Source: Holdemanella biformis DSM 3989 (lineage in GTDB: Bacteria; Bacillota_I; Bacilli_A; Erysipelotrichales; Erysipelotrichaceae). From it: a stretch of DNA of 64,000 bases. The stretch lies in contig NZ_DS996841.1 of the NCBI RefSeq assembly GCF_000156655.1, forward strand, positions 358,821 through 422,820. The letters run 5' to 3'. Below are positions 9,911 through 18,617 of the stretch, one piece after another; position 1 is the stretch's first letter; each line of letters opens with the position of its first letter. The position numbers were made by a program, and so were the translations under genes. The notes below the pieces were generated by a model, which saw only the letters and a program-made list of their open reading frames with translations, was not told where the DNA came from and searched no databases.

Positions 9911-12900
9911 TTATTTTTTTAATAATACTTTCGCATCTCTCATCAATTTATCTAACACTTCGATATATAATTCAATCCATCTTTTTAAATCGTCTTTTGA
10001 CAACCTGATTGATTCTTCAGCATTAGCATGAGATACTTTATTTCTATACATCTTTAAACCTCTATGTATAAATAACAACTTATAAAACTCATTTACATAA
10101 TCACTATTATTTCTCAACGCCTTCACTAAAGGTATATTAGTTCTTAAATAATATTTATTATATTTAACACTATTATTCCTTCTATCAATATAACCTGTTT
10201 TAATCCCTTTTGAGCAGCTTTGATAAATTGAAAACTTACAACTTTCATAGTATTTCGTAGGACTCATACCATAATTTCTATGATCAAGTATTTCACGTAG
10301 AATTTCATTTTCTATCGCATGTTTACTTTTACCTTGTACAGCCAATTTTTCATCCATACCACAAAAAAATTCTGTATAACCATCAAAATATGACATTGAA
10401 TCCCGTTCTTCCATTTCGCGTTCCACTGTACCTTCTTTTACCACCCTAACCTGGCCATCGCATTCGAATTTAAACAGTGATAAATTAACCCAATCATCAA
10501 AAGCTTTTTTGAAATCATTTACTCTTTCCGGATAAGAGACAATTCCCTCATTAATAAGAGATTCTATCATTACACTTTCAATTAACGTTAGTGTCTGCTG
10601 CAACAAATCCTTGTCTAAGCACCATTTCAATTGTGCCGGTAGATAGTTCCTTTCTATTCCTAAAAGATCATATCGACTCTGTTCCCCATTTTTATTCTCA
10701 ATTTTATCAATATAAACAACATAATTGTTACTAATTAATTGTTTTACTATTCCAAAATTTTTTTCATATGAAACACAATTAACTTTATCAGCTAACTCTG
10801 AAAGTCTGTCTGAGAATAGTCCAGCTTGATTCAATGAAATACCATCTGAAAACATGTTGATTGCATCTACTAAAGCTTGATTTTTTTCATGCAATTCATT
10901 ATCGTTAGATTCTTTTTCCATTTCTTCTTCAACATATTTTATTAATCCATTTGAACGACCAAAAGACAAAAATTCTTGCATACCACCTACAAAATCGTAA
11001 ATATTTGAAGTTCTCTTTACAGATTTAATAGTTCCTATTGAATCTGGATATTCTATTGAATAAACATCTTTCAATTCAATATTATTAATATCCTTTATCA
11101 ACATCAAAATGGCATCTAGAACAGTTGCAGTTTCACGGAATCCACCATGAAGATCAACATATAAATTCACTTTATATTTTTTTGTTAATTGAACCAACTC
11201 TGTCGTAAAATTATATAATGCCATACTTACATCTGCATCATTTATTTCTTTTTCTACAGGAATATCAATTATATCTTCTTTATCGATAATTTTTGAACAT
11301 CGCTCCTGAAAATACTCAAAAGCTGTATATTCTTTATACTCATCTGAATAATATATACTCTTGTCATTACCATTCGTTAAATACGTTTTAGTATTTTTTG
11401 ATTTATACGTATTTAAAGCATATATATAATCTAACTTTTCATTATTTTTAGCCAATTCTTCAACCAACATTTTTGGAACTGGTTCTAACTGATATACATA
11501 CGAACCTTCTGCATTTCCTTGATTAAACAAATCTTTGATGGAATTATCTATCGCATACTTTGAAACTTGTTTTTCTCTTGAAATTATACTCATCGCCAAT
11601 AATAAAACATTCTTTTCATTTGGATTACTCTTAATATCTTTTACCAATTCCTGTAATTTATTCTCTTTTTCTTGTACCTTTAAAAAGTCTGGGTGCATTA
11701 TAGGATCTAATTTTTCTTCAACTTGTTTTTCAACTTCTTTGACATTGATGCTACCTGTTTTTGTCGTAACACGATTTCTTGAATCTACAATTTCTACTTT
11801 GTAGTTTAATTCACCACCATGCTCAGGTGGATCTGTAATAAACTCTTCACCAAAATAAGTCTTGCCTTCTAAACTAGTTTGAATGGATTTAATGGTTGCA
11901 CCACAAGATCCATTCACATGGATTTTGAATTTTAATCGATCTTTATTTGGTTCAAATTCATCTAATTTTGAACCATCTTCCTTCACAACTTCAACCAATT
12001 CAATAACTGATTTATAAGTTTCTGGAATAATAACACGAATATTTGAAGTAGTATCCGAGCCAATAAATTCTCCATTATAATATGTATCTAATCTAAAGGA
12101 TACCTTTCCTTCAGTTTGATTCGGTAAATCATTCGCAAAACTTAATGGAATTGTATATGCATGTTCAAAAGAATTTTTTCCACTATCAACAGAAGCAATC
12201 TTTTCATCTTTTCCATTCCAATTCACATAGATTTCATGCGAAAACTCATTTGATTGACTTTTACCTAAAATTGTGATGATTTCATTTATATCACATTCTT
12301 GTTTATCTACATTGATTTTTGAAGGTGCTTTTTCAATGAATTTAAATGATTCCAACTTATCCTTAATACAATCCAATTTTGTATTCACAATCCACACAAG
12401 ATCATTTTTTGAATTTGAAATGTTTTCCAACAAGCAATCTAAAGAAGCTTTTGAAGTTTCTTCTTCTAAATCCAAATCATCCAATCCTTTGACAACAATC
12501 AATCCATGTTGATTTTGAAGATTATCCATTTCAATCAATTTTCTAACATCGACTTCTTCAACAAACGTTGAATAAATGACATCATAATTTTGAGAATTTA
12601 AAAGTCTTGCGTAATCTCTCGCAAAATCTTTAACTAAAGAATCATTATTCGTTTCAATACATAAGTTATACGTATTTCTTGAAGCGTCATGCTCTTTATT
12701 GGTCTGGACAAGATTCAAAATTGTTTTAATACTTGTATACTTCGAATATTTATCTTCAATATCCTTTTGAACATCTTCGCTCAATTCTCTTTTCCAATAT
12801 ACTGGAATCGATTCAGGCGTCACATTTCCATCTTGATTTAGTTTCATTGATTGACGAATCAAACGTTTTATTATGCCTTCTACAAAAGCTTCTCCTTGTA

Positions 12901-13480
12901 AGTCTGCCCTATGATAAACGGTACGAATCCATTCTTCATAAGCTGGTAAAAAAGTCTTTTCATCATATGTTAACCCACTATTTTCCAAGGCATAGTCAGC
13001 TCCTGAAATAATTTCAGAAATTGAATATGGCTTCAATCGAATCACAAAATCAAAAGTATTAAAGAAATCATTTGAATATTGTTTGCGTAATACATCCCCG
13101 TGTTCTTTCGTTGTTAAAAAAATCGTAAAGATATGCGAATCCTTTAAATTTTGTTTTAACAATTCCCACTTGTCCTTATTGATTTCATTTTCTTCAATCG
13201 CATCAATCACAACACAATTTATAGTTTTCGTCATCAAATATTGTTTTAAAAATAAAGACAATGGTCTTCTTGCAGGATAAGAAATTAGATTCATCCCCTT
13301 CAAAAGTTCAATGACATTTTTAGAAAACTCCTCCAATTTCAACACATCATCCGATTCAATATATAAACTCATCTGATTTGTTCCACTATTTCTTAATAAA
13401 TTTTCAAGTTCGACGACTTGTTCATGAACTTCCGGATTCAACATGCCCTTAAATACTGAATCCACCATATTATTTTCCAT
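9911..13480 (-). CDS. giant CARF-HEPN effector with AAA-like and Ig-like N-terminal half
   Basis: This 1189-residue protein appears to be a Csx1/Csm6-class ancillary RNase of type III CRISPR. A CARF-like Rossmann domain spans about 615-835 and carries DLHGGFRE at 776-783, resembling the 'DxTHGxR' loop of Csx1-type CARF domains. A C-terminal HEPN domain has RNKVSH at 1146-1151 (the R-X4-H RNase motif). The first ~400 residues look like two degenerate AAA-type modules with no Walker A: VIDAIEEN and FDFVIRLKPYSISEI in the first, GLIVVKGLDDLDL in the second. Two beta-rich Ig-like segments (about 405-490 and 491-585) follow. It has its own promoter and terminator. Binding of cyclic oligoadenylate and RNA cleavage are inferred from the motifs. 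Confidence 0.75.
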   Translation of the reverse strand: MENNMVDSVFKGMLNPEVHEQVVELENLLRNSGTNQMSLYIESDDVLKLEEFSKNVIELLKGMNLISYPARRPLSLFLKQYLMTKTINCVVIDAIEENEINKDKWELLKQNLKDSHIFTIFLTTKEHGDVLRKQYSNDFFNTFDFVIRLKPYSISEIISGADYALENSGLTYDEKTFLPAYEEWIRTVYHRADLQGEAFVEGIIKRLIRQSMKLNQDGNVTPESIPVYWKRELSEDVQKDIEDKYSKYTSIKTILNLVQTNKEHDASRNTYNLCIETNNDSLVKDFARDYARLLNSQNYDVIYSTFVEEVDVRKLIEMDNLQNQHGLIVVKGLDDLDLEEETSKASLDCLLENISNSKNDLVWIVNTKLDCIKDKLESFKFIEKAPSKINVDKQECDINEIITILGKSQSNEFSHEIYVNWNGKDEKIASVDSGKNSFEHAYTIPLSFANDLPNQTEGKVSFRLDTYYNGEFIGSDTTSNIRVIIPETYKSVIELVEVVKEDGSKLDEFEPNKDRLKFKIHVNGSCGATIKSIQTSLEGKTYFGEEFITDPPEHGGELNYKVEIVDSRNRVTTKTGSINVKEVEKQVEEKLDPIMHPDFLKVQEKENKLQELVKDIKSNPNEKNVLLLAMSIISREKQVSKYAIDNSIKDLFNQGNAEGSYVYQLEPVPKMLVEELAKNNEKLDYIYALNTYKSKNTKTYLTNGNDKSIYYSDEYKEYTAFEYFQERCSKIIDKEDIIDIPVEKEINDADVSMALYNFTTELVQLTKKYKVNLYVDLHGGFRETATVLDAILMLIKDINNIELKDVYSIEYPDSIGTIKSVKRTSNIYDFVGGMQEFLSFGRSNGLIKYVEEEMEKESNDNELHEKNQALVDAINMFSDGISLNQAGLFSDRLSELADKVNCVSYEKNFGIVKQLISNNYVVYIDKIENKNGEQSRYDLLGIERNYLPAQLKWCLDKDLLQQTLTLIESVMIESLINEGIVSYPERVNDFKKAFDDWVNLSLFKFECDGQVRVVKEGTVEREMEERDSMSYFDGYTEFFCGMDEKLAVQGKSKHAIENEILREILDHRNYGMSPTKYYESCKFSIYQSCSKGIKTGYIDRRNNSVKYNKYYLRTNIPLVKALRNNSDYVNEFYKLLFIHRGLKMYRNKVSHANAEESIRLSKDDLKRWIELYIEVLDKLMRDAKVLLKK

Positions 13481-13509
13481 ACATATAAACTCCTTTGATA
13501 CTTAAGTTT

Positions 13510-13539
13510 ATTATAATCTTTCTATTCCAACAGAAACAA
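13510..13539 (-). promoter_or_regulatory. promoter of CARF-HEPN gene
   Basis: Minus strand: -35 TTGTTT (13534-13539), an 18-base spacer and a perfect -10 TATAAT (13510-13515), about 30 bases before the ATG, with an AAGGAG ribosome site between. The effector can therefore be made independently of the cas operon. Confidence 0.6.
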
Positions 13540-13564
13540 GATTATATTCAAAAATCTAACCATT

Positions 13565-14593
13565 TTAATATAATCCCATCCAATTATTCATATAAAAAAA
13601 CAACGATTCATTTTTAGCTTTTAACTTCTCTGGAAAATTCACATAGTAATCCCCGGCATCCGCAAAGAATTCAGCTGGATCATGCGAACTATATTCTCTA
13701 AACAACATTGGATTTTCATTAAAATAATTCATAAAATCCTGACGAACAGAAACTCCCATATACGATGTATATCCATTGGCCATAGAATAATCAAAAATAT
13801 GTGTCAATTCATGTGTAACTGTTTCCTGATCATAATCCGTTAAATTTAATGGAACAAATATATTCATATCATCACTGCTCGCAAAGGCATACGCATCATC
13901 ATCTAAAGACATATCATGTGTTTGTTTAAAATAATTCATATTATTTTCATCACAAAGATTAATCATAACACAACGATTCAATAAAACAGCTGGCTGACTA
14001 CGAATATACGTATCAATATATGTATTCACATCCCCTGTTTTAAATGTATTACCAGACACTACATTAATAGGTGGTAATCCCTCTAAATAAAGAACCTGAT
14101 CTTGAAAAGGCGCATTATAAGCAGCCTCTGCCTCTTTTGCACGTTGCTCTTCTAGTGCAAGTTGTTCATTATATAAAGTTAAACCTTCATCATACGCCAA
14201 CTTTACTGGTTGACTTACAAATATTGCACTTAAAACAATTCCAACAACCAAACAAAGCTTTAAAGGCTTCTTCATCCCCTTATGACTATCCACATAATCA
14301 AGCATCGATCTATATTCAACATTCGAAAGATCTTCCTCACTTTCAAATCCATTCTGATCTAAATATTCCTTTCTCAACTTTTGAATACACTTTTCTGACT
14401 TACCATAAGAAAACACTAAATATAACCCAACTGCCAATAAAGCCATAATAAAACCATACTTAGGATCCATTTGTGTTATGATGGCACGATCCATTAAACT
14501 CAAGTTATTTTCACCAACTAAAGAACCATAGTTTGTGATAAAACCATAAACTAATCCAAATAATGCACTTGAAACAATAATCTTTTTAATCAT
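13565..14593 (-). CDS. membrane-anchored HExxH zinc metalloprotease, copy B
   Basis: This is a paralogue of copy A with the same plan: hydrophobic segments at about 8-28, 48-66 and 115-132, a helical linker rich in E/A/Q, then a catalytic domain with HELTHIFDYS (HELTH at about 265-269) and PAEFFADAG for the third zinc ligand. LYLEGLPPINVVSGN and IRSQPAVLLNRC are shared with copy A. The frame can be read from GTG 14605, overlapping the NERD stop, but ATG 14593 sits better behind the AGGTGG site. It is coupled to the NERD gene. Confidence 0.7.
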   Translation of the reverse strand: MIKKIIVSSALFGLVYGFITNYGSLVGENNLSLMDRAIITQMDPKYGFIMALLAVGLYLVFSYGKSEKCIQKLRKEYLDQNGFESEEDLSNVEYRSMLDYVDSHKGMKKPLKLCLVVGIVLSAIFVSQPVKLAYDEGLTLYNEQLALEEQRAKEAEAAYNAPFQDQVLYLEGLPPINVVSGNTFKTGDVNTYIDTYIRSQPAVLLNRCVMINLCDENNMNYFKQTHDMSLDDDAYAFASSDDMNIFVPLNLTDYDQETVTHELTHIFDYSMANGYTSYMGVSVRQDFMNYFNENPMLFREYSSHDPAEFFADAGDYYVNFPEKLKAKNESLFFYMNNWMGLY

Positions 14594-14597
14594 ATTT

Positions 14598-15389
14598 CTA
14601 TCCACCTATCCCTTCTAACAATTCTGGACAATTCTTTTTATAAAACGCAAACAAATCATAAATTACCATATTCAAATCAATCCCATATGCCTTGATCACT
14701 CGACATAACTCAATAGGCTTCACTCGAACCTGATTCTTCTCCATCACAAACGAATTCAAATCTTCTAATCCATATAAAACATCATCTGCACCCACACTCA
14801 CATCACTAGCCGAAGGAAACACAACTAATCCATTAATAGGTACAGAAAGTTTTCTTTTCTTATTCATTCCAAACAAGATACGCTTCTGGTTTCGCATCTG
14901 CAAAATAGGATTACACATAGTTCTTTCAAATCCATTATTTTTATATTGTTTCCAAACACGATCACTACAATCCCCTTCAATTAAACCCTTATGATTCTTC
15001 ACTTCCACAACATACATTCCATAAGGACTCATCACTAAAGCATCTACCTCCGAACGATTCTCACCATAAGAAACAGGAACATTTGTCGCCACAACATATT
15101 CATTTGGCAATTGACGCAACATATCAAACACCCTATTTTCTCCACTTACTCCACTAGCCAAAATTCCAGCCTCATTCATCACATTTCCATGTTTATACAT
15201 TAAATACACTAAGCTCAACACACCAAAACCAATCACACAAAAAGACACTACAGAAAACGGAACCATCATCACACAAACAATCAAACCCAAAGTCAACAAA
15301 ATACCCATATTACGAACACTACGAGCCTCTTTCACTAAAACATCATATTTATCTTTATTTTCATTTCGATTATGAAATACATAAGCCAT
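14598..15389 (-). CDS. membrane protein with NERD nuclease-related domain
   Basis: Two hydrophobic segments (about 28-45 and 49-68) are followed by a NERD domain at about 80-190: GVSGENRVFDMLRQL, a central SEVDALVMSPYGMYVVEVKNHKG and PILQMRNQKRIL. The D and the ExK of that stretch are the PD-(D/E)xK-like residues that suggest nuclease ancestry. NERD proteins are mostly uncharacterised. It heads a two-gene unit with metalloprotease B, next to the end of array 1. A link to nucleic-acid defence is possible but unproven. Confidence 0.75.
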   Translation of the reverse strand: MAYVFHNRNENKDKYDVLVKEARSVRNMGILLTLGLIVCVMMVPFSVVSFCVIGFGVLSLVYLMYKHGNVMNEAGILASGVSGENRVFDMLRQLPNEYVVATNVPVSYGENRSEVDALVMSPYGMYVVEVKNHKGLIEGDCSDRVWKQYKNNGFERTMCNPILQMRNQKRILFGMNKKRKLSVPINGLVVFPSASDVSVGADDVLYGLEDLNSFVMEKNQVRVKPIELCRVIKAYGIDLNMVIYDLFAFYKKNCPELLEGIGG

Positions 15390-15464
15390 TACTTATCACT
15401 CCTTTACTACTATTACATGTAGAAAAAAAGCAATAAATTAACCAACAAATCTAAAAAGAACATA

Positions 15465-15492
15465 AAAAAAAGAATACTATTTCTAGTATTCA
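15465..15492 (-). terminator. terminator of CRISPR array 1 transcript
   Basis: Minus strand: GAATACTA, a GAAA loop, TAGTATTC and eight T residues, just beyond the last degenerate repeat. It supports transcription of the array from right to left. Confidence 0.85.
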
Positions 15493-15494
15493 AT

Positions 15495-16419
15495 AAATCA
15501 ATCCTTTACAAGTATCATATTTCCCTGGAAAACTATAGAGCTTGGCAGAATTAACTGCTGGTGTCGATCCTTTATAAGTATCATATTTCCCCAATAGAGG
15601 GCATGATTTTATCAGATTATCACATCCAAGTGTCGATCCTTTATAAGTATCATATTCCCCCCCTACAATTAAATCATAGATTCTATACTGTTCGAGTGTC
15701 GATCCTTTATAAGTATCATATTTCCCTGAACCACTTTCATGGATACGCCGCTAAGCGGTAAGAGGTGTCGATCCTTTATAAGTATCATATTTCCCATTGC
15801 TAAGTTTGGTTGTTATCATGGAGAATATATTTTTAAGTGTCGATCCTTTATAAGTATCATATTTCCCAGAACTTTGGGATACACAATATGATGCTTTAGT
15901 ACTTGTGTCGATCCTTTATAAGTATCATATTTCCCATACGAACGTATCCTAAAGGAAGGAGACTTTGTAGAGTGTCGATCCTTTATAAGTATCATATTTC
16001 CCATAGATTTTCATCGCATATACCGCCAGAAGGCGAAGAGAAAGTGTCGATCCTTTATAAGTATCATATTTCCCTAGGGTTCAAACCGAGAATCGTAGCT
16101 GTAGGTATTTGCAGGTGTCGATCCTTTATAAGTATCATATTTCCCTTTTTCTGTTTTTTATGATGCGATACGTGCCAATTAGTGTCGATCCTTTATAAGT
16201 ATCATATTTCCCATTACAAACATTAAAAGAGTTGTTTTTTCAAGGAGAAGCAGTGTCGATCCTTTATAAGTATCATATTTCCCATTTAGATTTAACAAAA
16301 TTAATGAAGGCTCTAGAGGGTGTCGATCCTTTATAAGTATCATATTTCCCTTGTTTGATTATGACCCTTGCTGTTCTGATTCTAACATGTGTCGATCCTT
16401 TATAAGTATCATATTTCCC
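15495..16419 (-). CRISPR. CRISPR array 1: 14 repeats, 13 spacers
   Basis: 31-base repeats begin at 15495 (decayed), 15561, 15630, 15696, 15765, 15837, 15905, 15972, 16044, 16115, 16182, 16253, 16320 and 16389. Plus-strand repeats start GTGTCGATCC and end CATATTTCCC; the copy at 15630 has a T-to-C change near its end. Spacers are about 35-41 bases. The decayed copy is at the left and the conserved leader at the right, so the array is read on the minus strand. The crRNA 5' tag would then end ATCGACAC. At position 26 (plus strand) the repeats have T where array 2 has G. Confidence 0.98.
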
Positions 16420-16565
16420 CTTACTAAATATAGCACATTTTGGGCTTTAGTTGATAAAAATATTGAAAAATGGCTGAATTTAGCCTATTTTTTTCGACCA
16501 CCTCGGTATTTTGTGGTGTTTTTGGTGCTCAAAATCCTTCAAAATAGGTCGATGGTCGAAAAACG
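16420..16565 (-). promoter_or_regulatory. leader of array 1
   Basis: This AT-rich leader shares long blocks with the leader of array 2, beginning TTACTAAATATAGCACATTT next to the first repeat. It contains an inverted repeat, TTTTCGACCA (16491-16500) and TGGTCGAAAA (16553-16562), and a minus-strand extended -10 (TGCTATATT, 16427-16435) placed to start transcription at the first repeat. Confidence 0.8.
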
Positions 16566-16576
16566 TAGACTTTTAG

Positions 16577-18244
16577 TTATTGGTTTACTGGTTTTAGAAT
16601 CATAAAGCCAAGTCTTTGTATTTCTATATTTGGATGGATTGTATCGTTATTGATAATATTGATAAATTCATTTTGCATTGGCAACATTGTATTAAGAGTA
16701 TACTCTTTTGTGTTGACTACGATATAGAGTGTTTCATTTTCATTAGCTCGTTTCATAATTAATAATTCATTATGATGGATCCATTCAATGCTTCCTTCAT
16801 TAGCTAATACTGGATGTTCTTTTCTGAGTTTTATTAATAATTGAGTCATATAATAAATGTCTTCATAAGACTCCTTTGGTTCTTGCCAATTTGTTGGTCT
16901 ACGATTATCTGGGTCTGAACCACCTTCCATATATCTTTCAGTACCATAATAAATGGATGGTGTTCCATAGAATGTTAGTAACAACAACAAGCATAGTTTC
17001 ACTTTATCTTTATCATTTTGACAAATGTTACGAATACGTGGTGTATCGTGTGAATCTAATAGTGGCATAGATGATTTTAGTTGTTTTAAAGTATAAGAAT
17101 GCATCAACTCATCTATACTACTTCTATATTTCCAAATATCATGATTTGGATCACACACAAACGCAAGTATAGCTCTAGAAACAGCGTAGTTTGTAACTCC
17201 ATCTAATGCATTATTACTAATCCATTCTGTCGCATTATGCCATATTTCTCCAACGATATATGTTTCTTCTTTATAGTTATGAATATAATTATTCAATCTT
17301 AGTAACATGCCATCACTAATTTCATTGGCAACATCGAGTCTCCATGCATCCACACCTAGTTCCATCCATTTCTTAACAACTTTATTAATAAAATAATCCG
17401 CTGTTTTAAAGTTTTCTGTTTCAAACTTTGGCATAGAACGAATCATCCCAAACATCTCATATCTTAAATGACCCTGTTTATCTTCTTCAATTTTAAACAT
17501 AGGCCAATACTCAGATTTTTTTCGTTTTTCTATAGCATCTTTAAACATTTCATTCTCATCACTACAATGCGTAAATGAAATATCCAACATAACCTTCATA
17601 CCCAAATCATGGGCTTTGTCACACAACTCTTTAAAATCTAATTCTGTTCCCAATTCAGGATCTACCTTCATATAATCAATCACATCATATTTATGATAAG
17701 AGTGTGCATAATAAATAGGATTTAAATACAAACCGTCAATACCAAGTTCTTTTAAATAATCCAATTTATCAATTACACCCCTCAAGTTTTTCTTGAATCG
17801 AGTAGGCATGATTTGATACCAAACTACATTTCCAACCCACTTAGGCTCCTTAAAAATATTAGACTCCGTAATATACGGAATGAAGAACATAGAAAGATCA
17901 TCATCACGATAATTCTTTGTGAATCCACTTTCACTAAACTGCAAACATTCATAGTCATCATAGATTTTAAAATAATACTTTAACCTATGAGATTCACAAG
18001 GAAGTACAACACTAAAATAATACGAATCAAATGTTTCTCCTGTACGCTTCATATCCACTACATAGTTTGGCCAAACTAAACCATTTGAACCTTCATATCG
18101 AATATATGGGTCATTATATACAACTTCAACCCTACGAATATCCTTCCCTGTTTTTAAACGAATACAAACATGACATTGATCAATCAAATCACAATCAATC
18201 TTTTTATAACGCCCATTAATATGAACAATTTCATTCGTTCTCAT
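16577..18244 (-). CDS. GH13 alpha-amylase/cyclomaltodextrinase-like enzyme in the cas operon
   Basis: This 555-residue protein has a CBM34-like N-terminal domain (about 1-120) and a GH13 barrel. The catalytic triad is visible: nucleophile D304 in DAWRLDVANE, acid/base E333 in YIVGEIWHN and D400 in LLDSHDTPR; the barrel motif VMLDISFTH also appears. The length and domain order fit neopullulanase or maltogenic amylase-type cytoplasmic enzymes acting on short maltodextrins. No signal peptide is seen. Its ATG is two bases after the stop of the small Rossmann-like gene, and it is the last gene before the array 1 leader. It therefore appears to be co-transcribed with cas genes, which is odd for a sugar enzyme. 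Confidence 0.85.
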   Translation of the reverse strand: MRTNEIVHINGRYKKIDCDLIDQCHVCIRLKTGKDIRRVEVVYNDPYIRYEGSNGLVWPNYVVDMKRTGETFDSYYFSVVLPCESHRLKYYFKIYDDYECLQFSESGFTKNYRDDDLSMFFIPYITESNIFKEPKWVGNVVWYQIMPTRFKKNLRGVIDKLDYLKELGIDGLYLNPIYYAHSYHKYDVIDYMKVDPELGTELDFKELCDKAHDLGMKVMLDISFTHCSDENEMFKDAIEKRKKSEYWPMFKIEEDKQGHLRYEMFGMIRSMPKFETENFKTADYFINKVVKKWMELGVDAWRLDVANEISDGMLLRLNNYIHNYKEETYIVGEIWHNATEWISNNALDGVTNYAVSRAILAFVCDPNHDIWKYRSSIDELMHSYTLKQLKSSMPLLDSHDTPRIRNICQNDKDKVKLCLLLLLTFYGTPSIYYGTERYMEGGSDPDNRRPTNWQEPKESYEDIYYMTQLLIKLRKEHPVLANEGSIEWIHHNELLIMKRANENETLYIVVNTKEYTLNTMLPMQNEFINIINNDTIHPNIEIQRLGFMILKPVNQ

Positions 18245-18246
18245 GT

Positions 18247-18606
18247 TTAATACTCCATAAATTTAATAAATTCAAATTCACTTTCACGACGCGTATTCTT
18301 GTTTTCATCCACAAACTCAATCGTTCTTCTCTCGCTTTGAGCTGCAACAACACGAATACCATGCTTCTTCAATAATACAATCATTCTATATGTAAAGATG
18401 AATTCTCCTTGTACCATCACAACCACATCTGAATATTTTTGAATCTTATTAAAATATTCTTCAACCAATTCATCCAATTCTTCACTAGAAATATGTGGAG
18501 AAACAGCCGGAAAAGGTATATCCACTATTTCTCCATATTGTCTAGCCGCTTCTTTTTGTGCTTCAGACCATCTTGTAGATGTATGATTCGATAAGTTAAT
18601 AAACAT
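18247..18606 (-). CDS. small Rossmann/CARF-like CRISPR-associated protein, copy 1
   Basis: This 119-residue protein is roughly half identical by eye to the gene at 27693-28052. Conserved blocks are MFxNxSNH, IVD(I/V)xFPA, the strong VMVQGEF(I/V)FTYR and GIRVV(A/S)AxSER. The predicted beta-alpha pattern is Rossmann-like, resembling the small CARF-type proteins of type III loci. A role binding or cleaving cyclic oligoadenylate is a guess. ATG 18606 was chosen over 18630 because AAAGGAG precedes it and it gives the same length as the paralogue. It follows the cas7-insertion gene. Confidence 0.65.
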   Translation of the reverse strand: MFINLSNHTSTRWSEAQKEAARQYGEIVDIPFPAVSPHISSEELDELVEEYFNKIQKYSDVVVMVQGEFIFTYRMIVLLKKHGIRVVAAQSERRTIEFVDENKNTRRESEFEFIKFMEY

Positions 18607-18617
18607 CTTAAGCTCCT

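Noticed and set aside
9911-13480. Active AAA ATPase in the N-terminal half of the giant effector
   Set aside because: No Walker A (GxxxxGK[ST]) can be found in the first 600 residues, so only a degenerate AAA-like fold is proposed.
15561-16605. Short frames inside the CRISPR arrays, with repeated RSFISIIFP-like peptides
   Set aside because: They are translations of the repeats and spacers.
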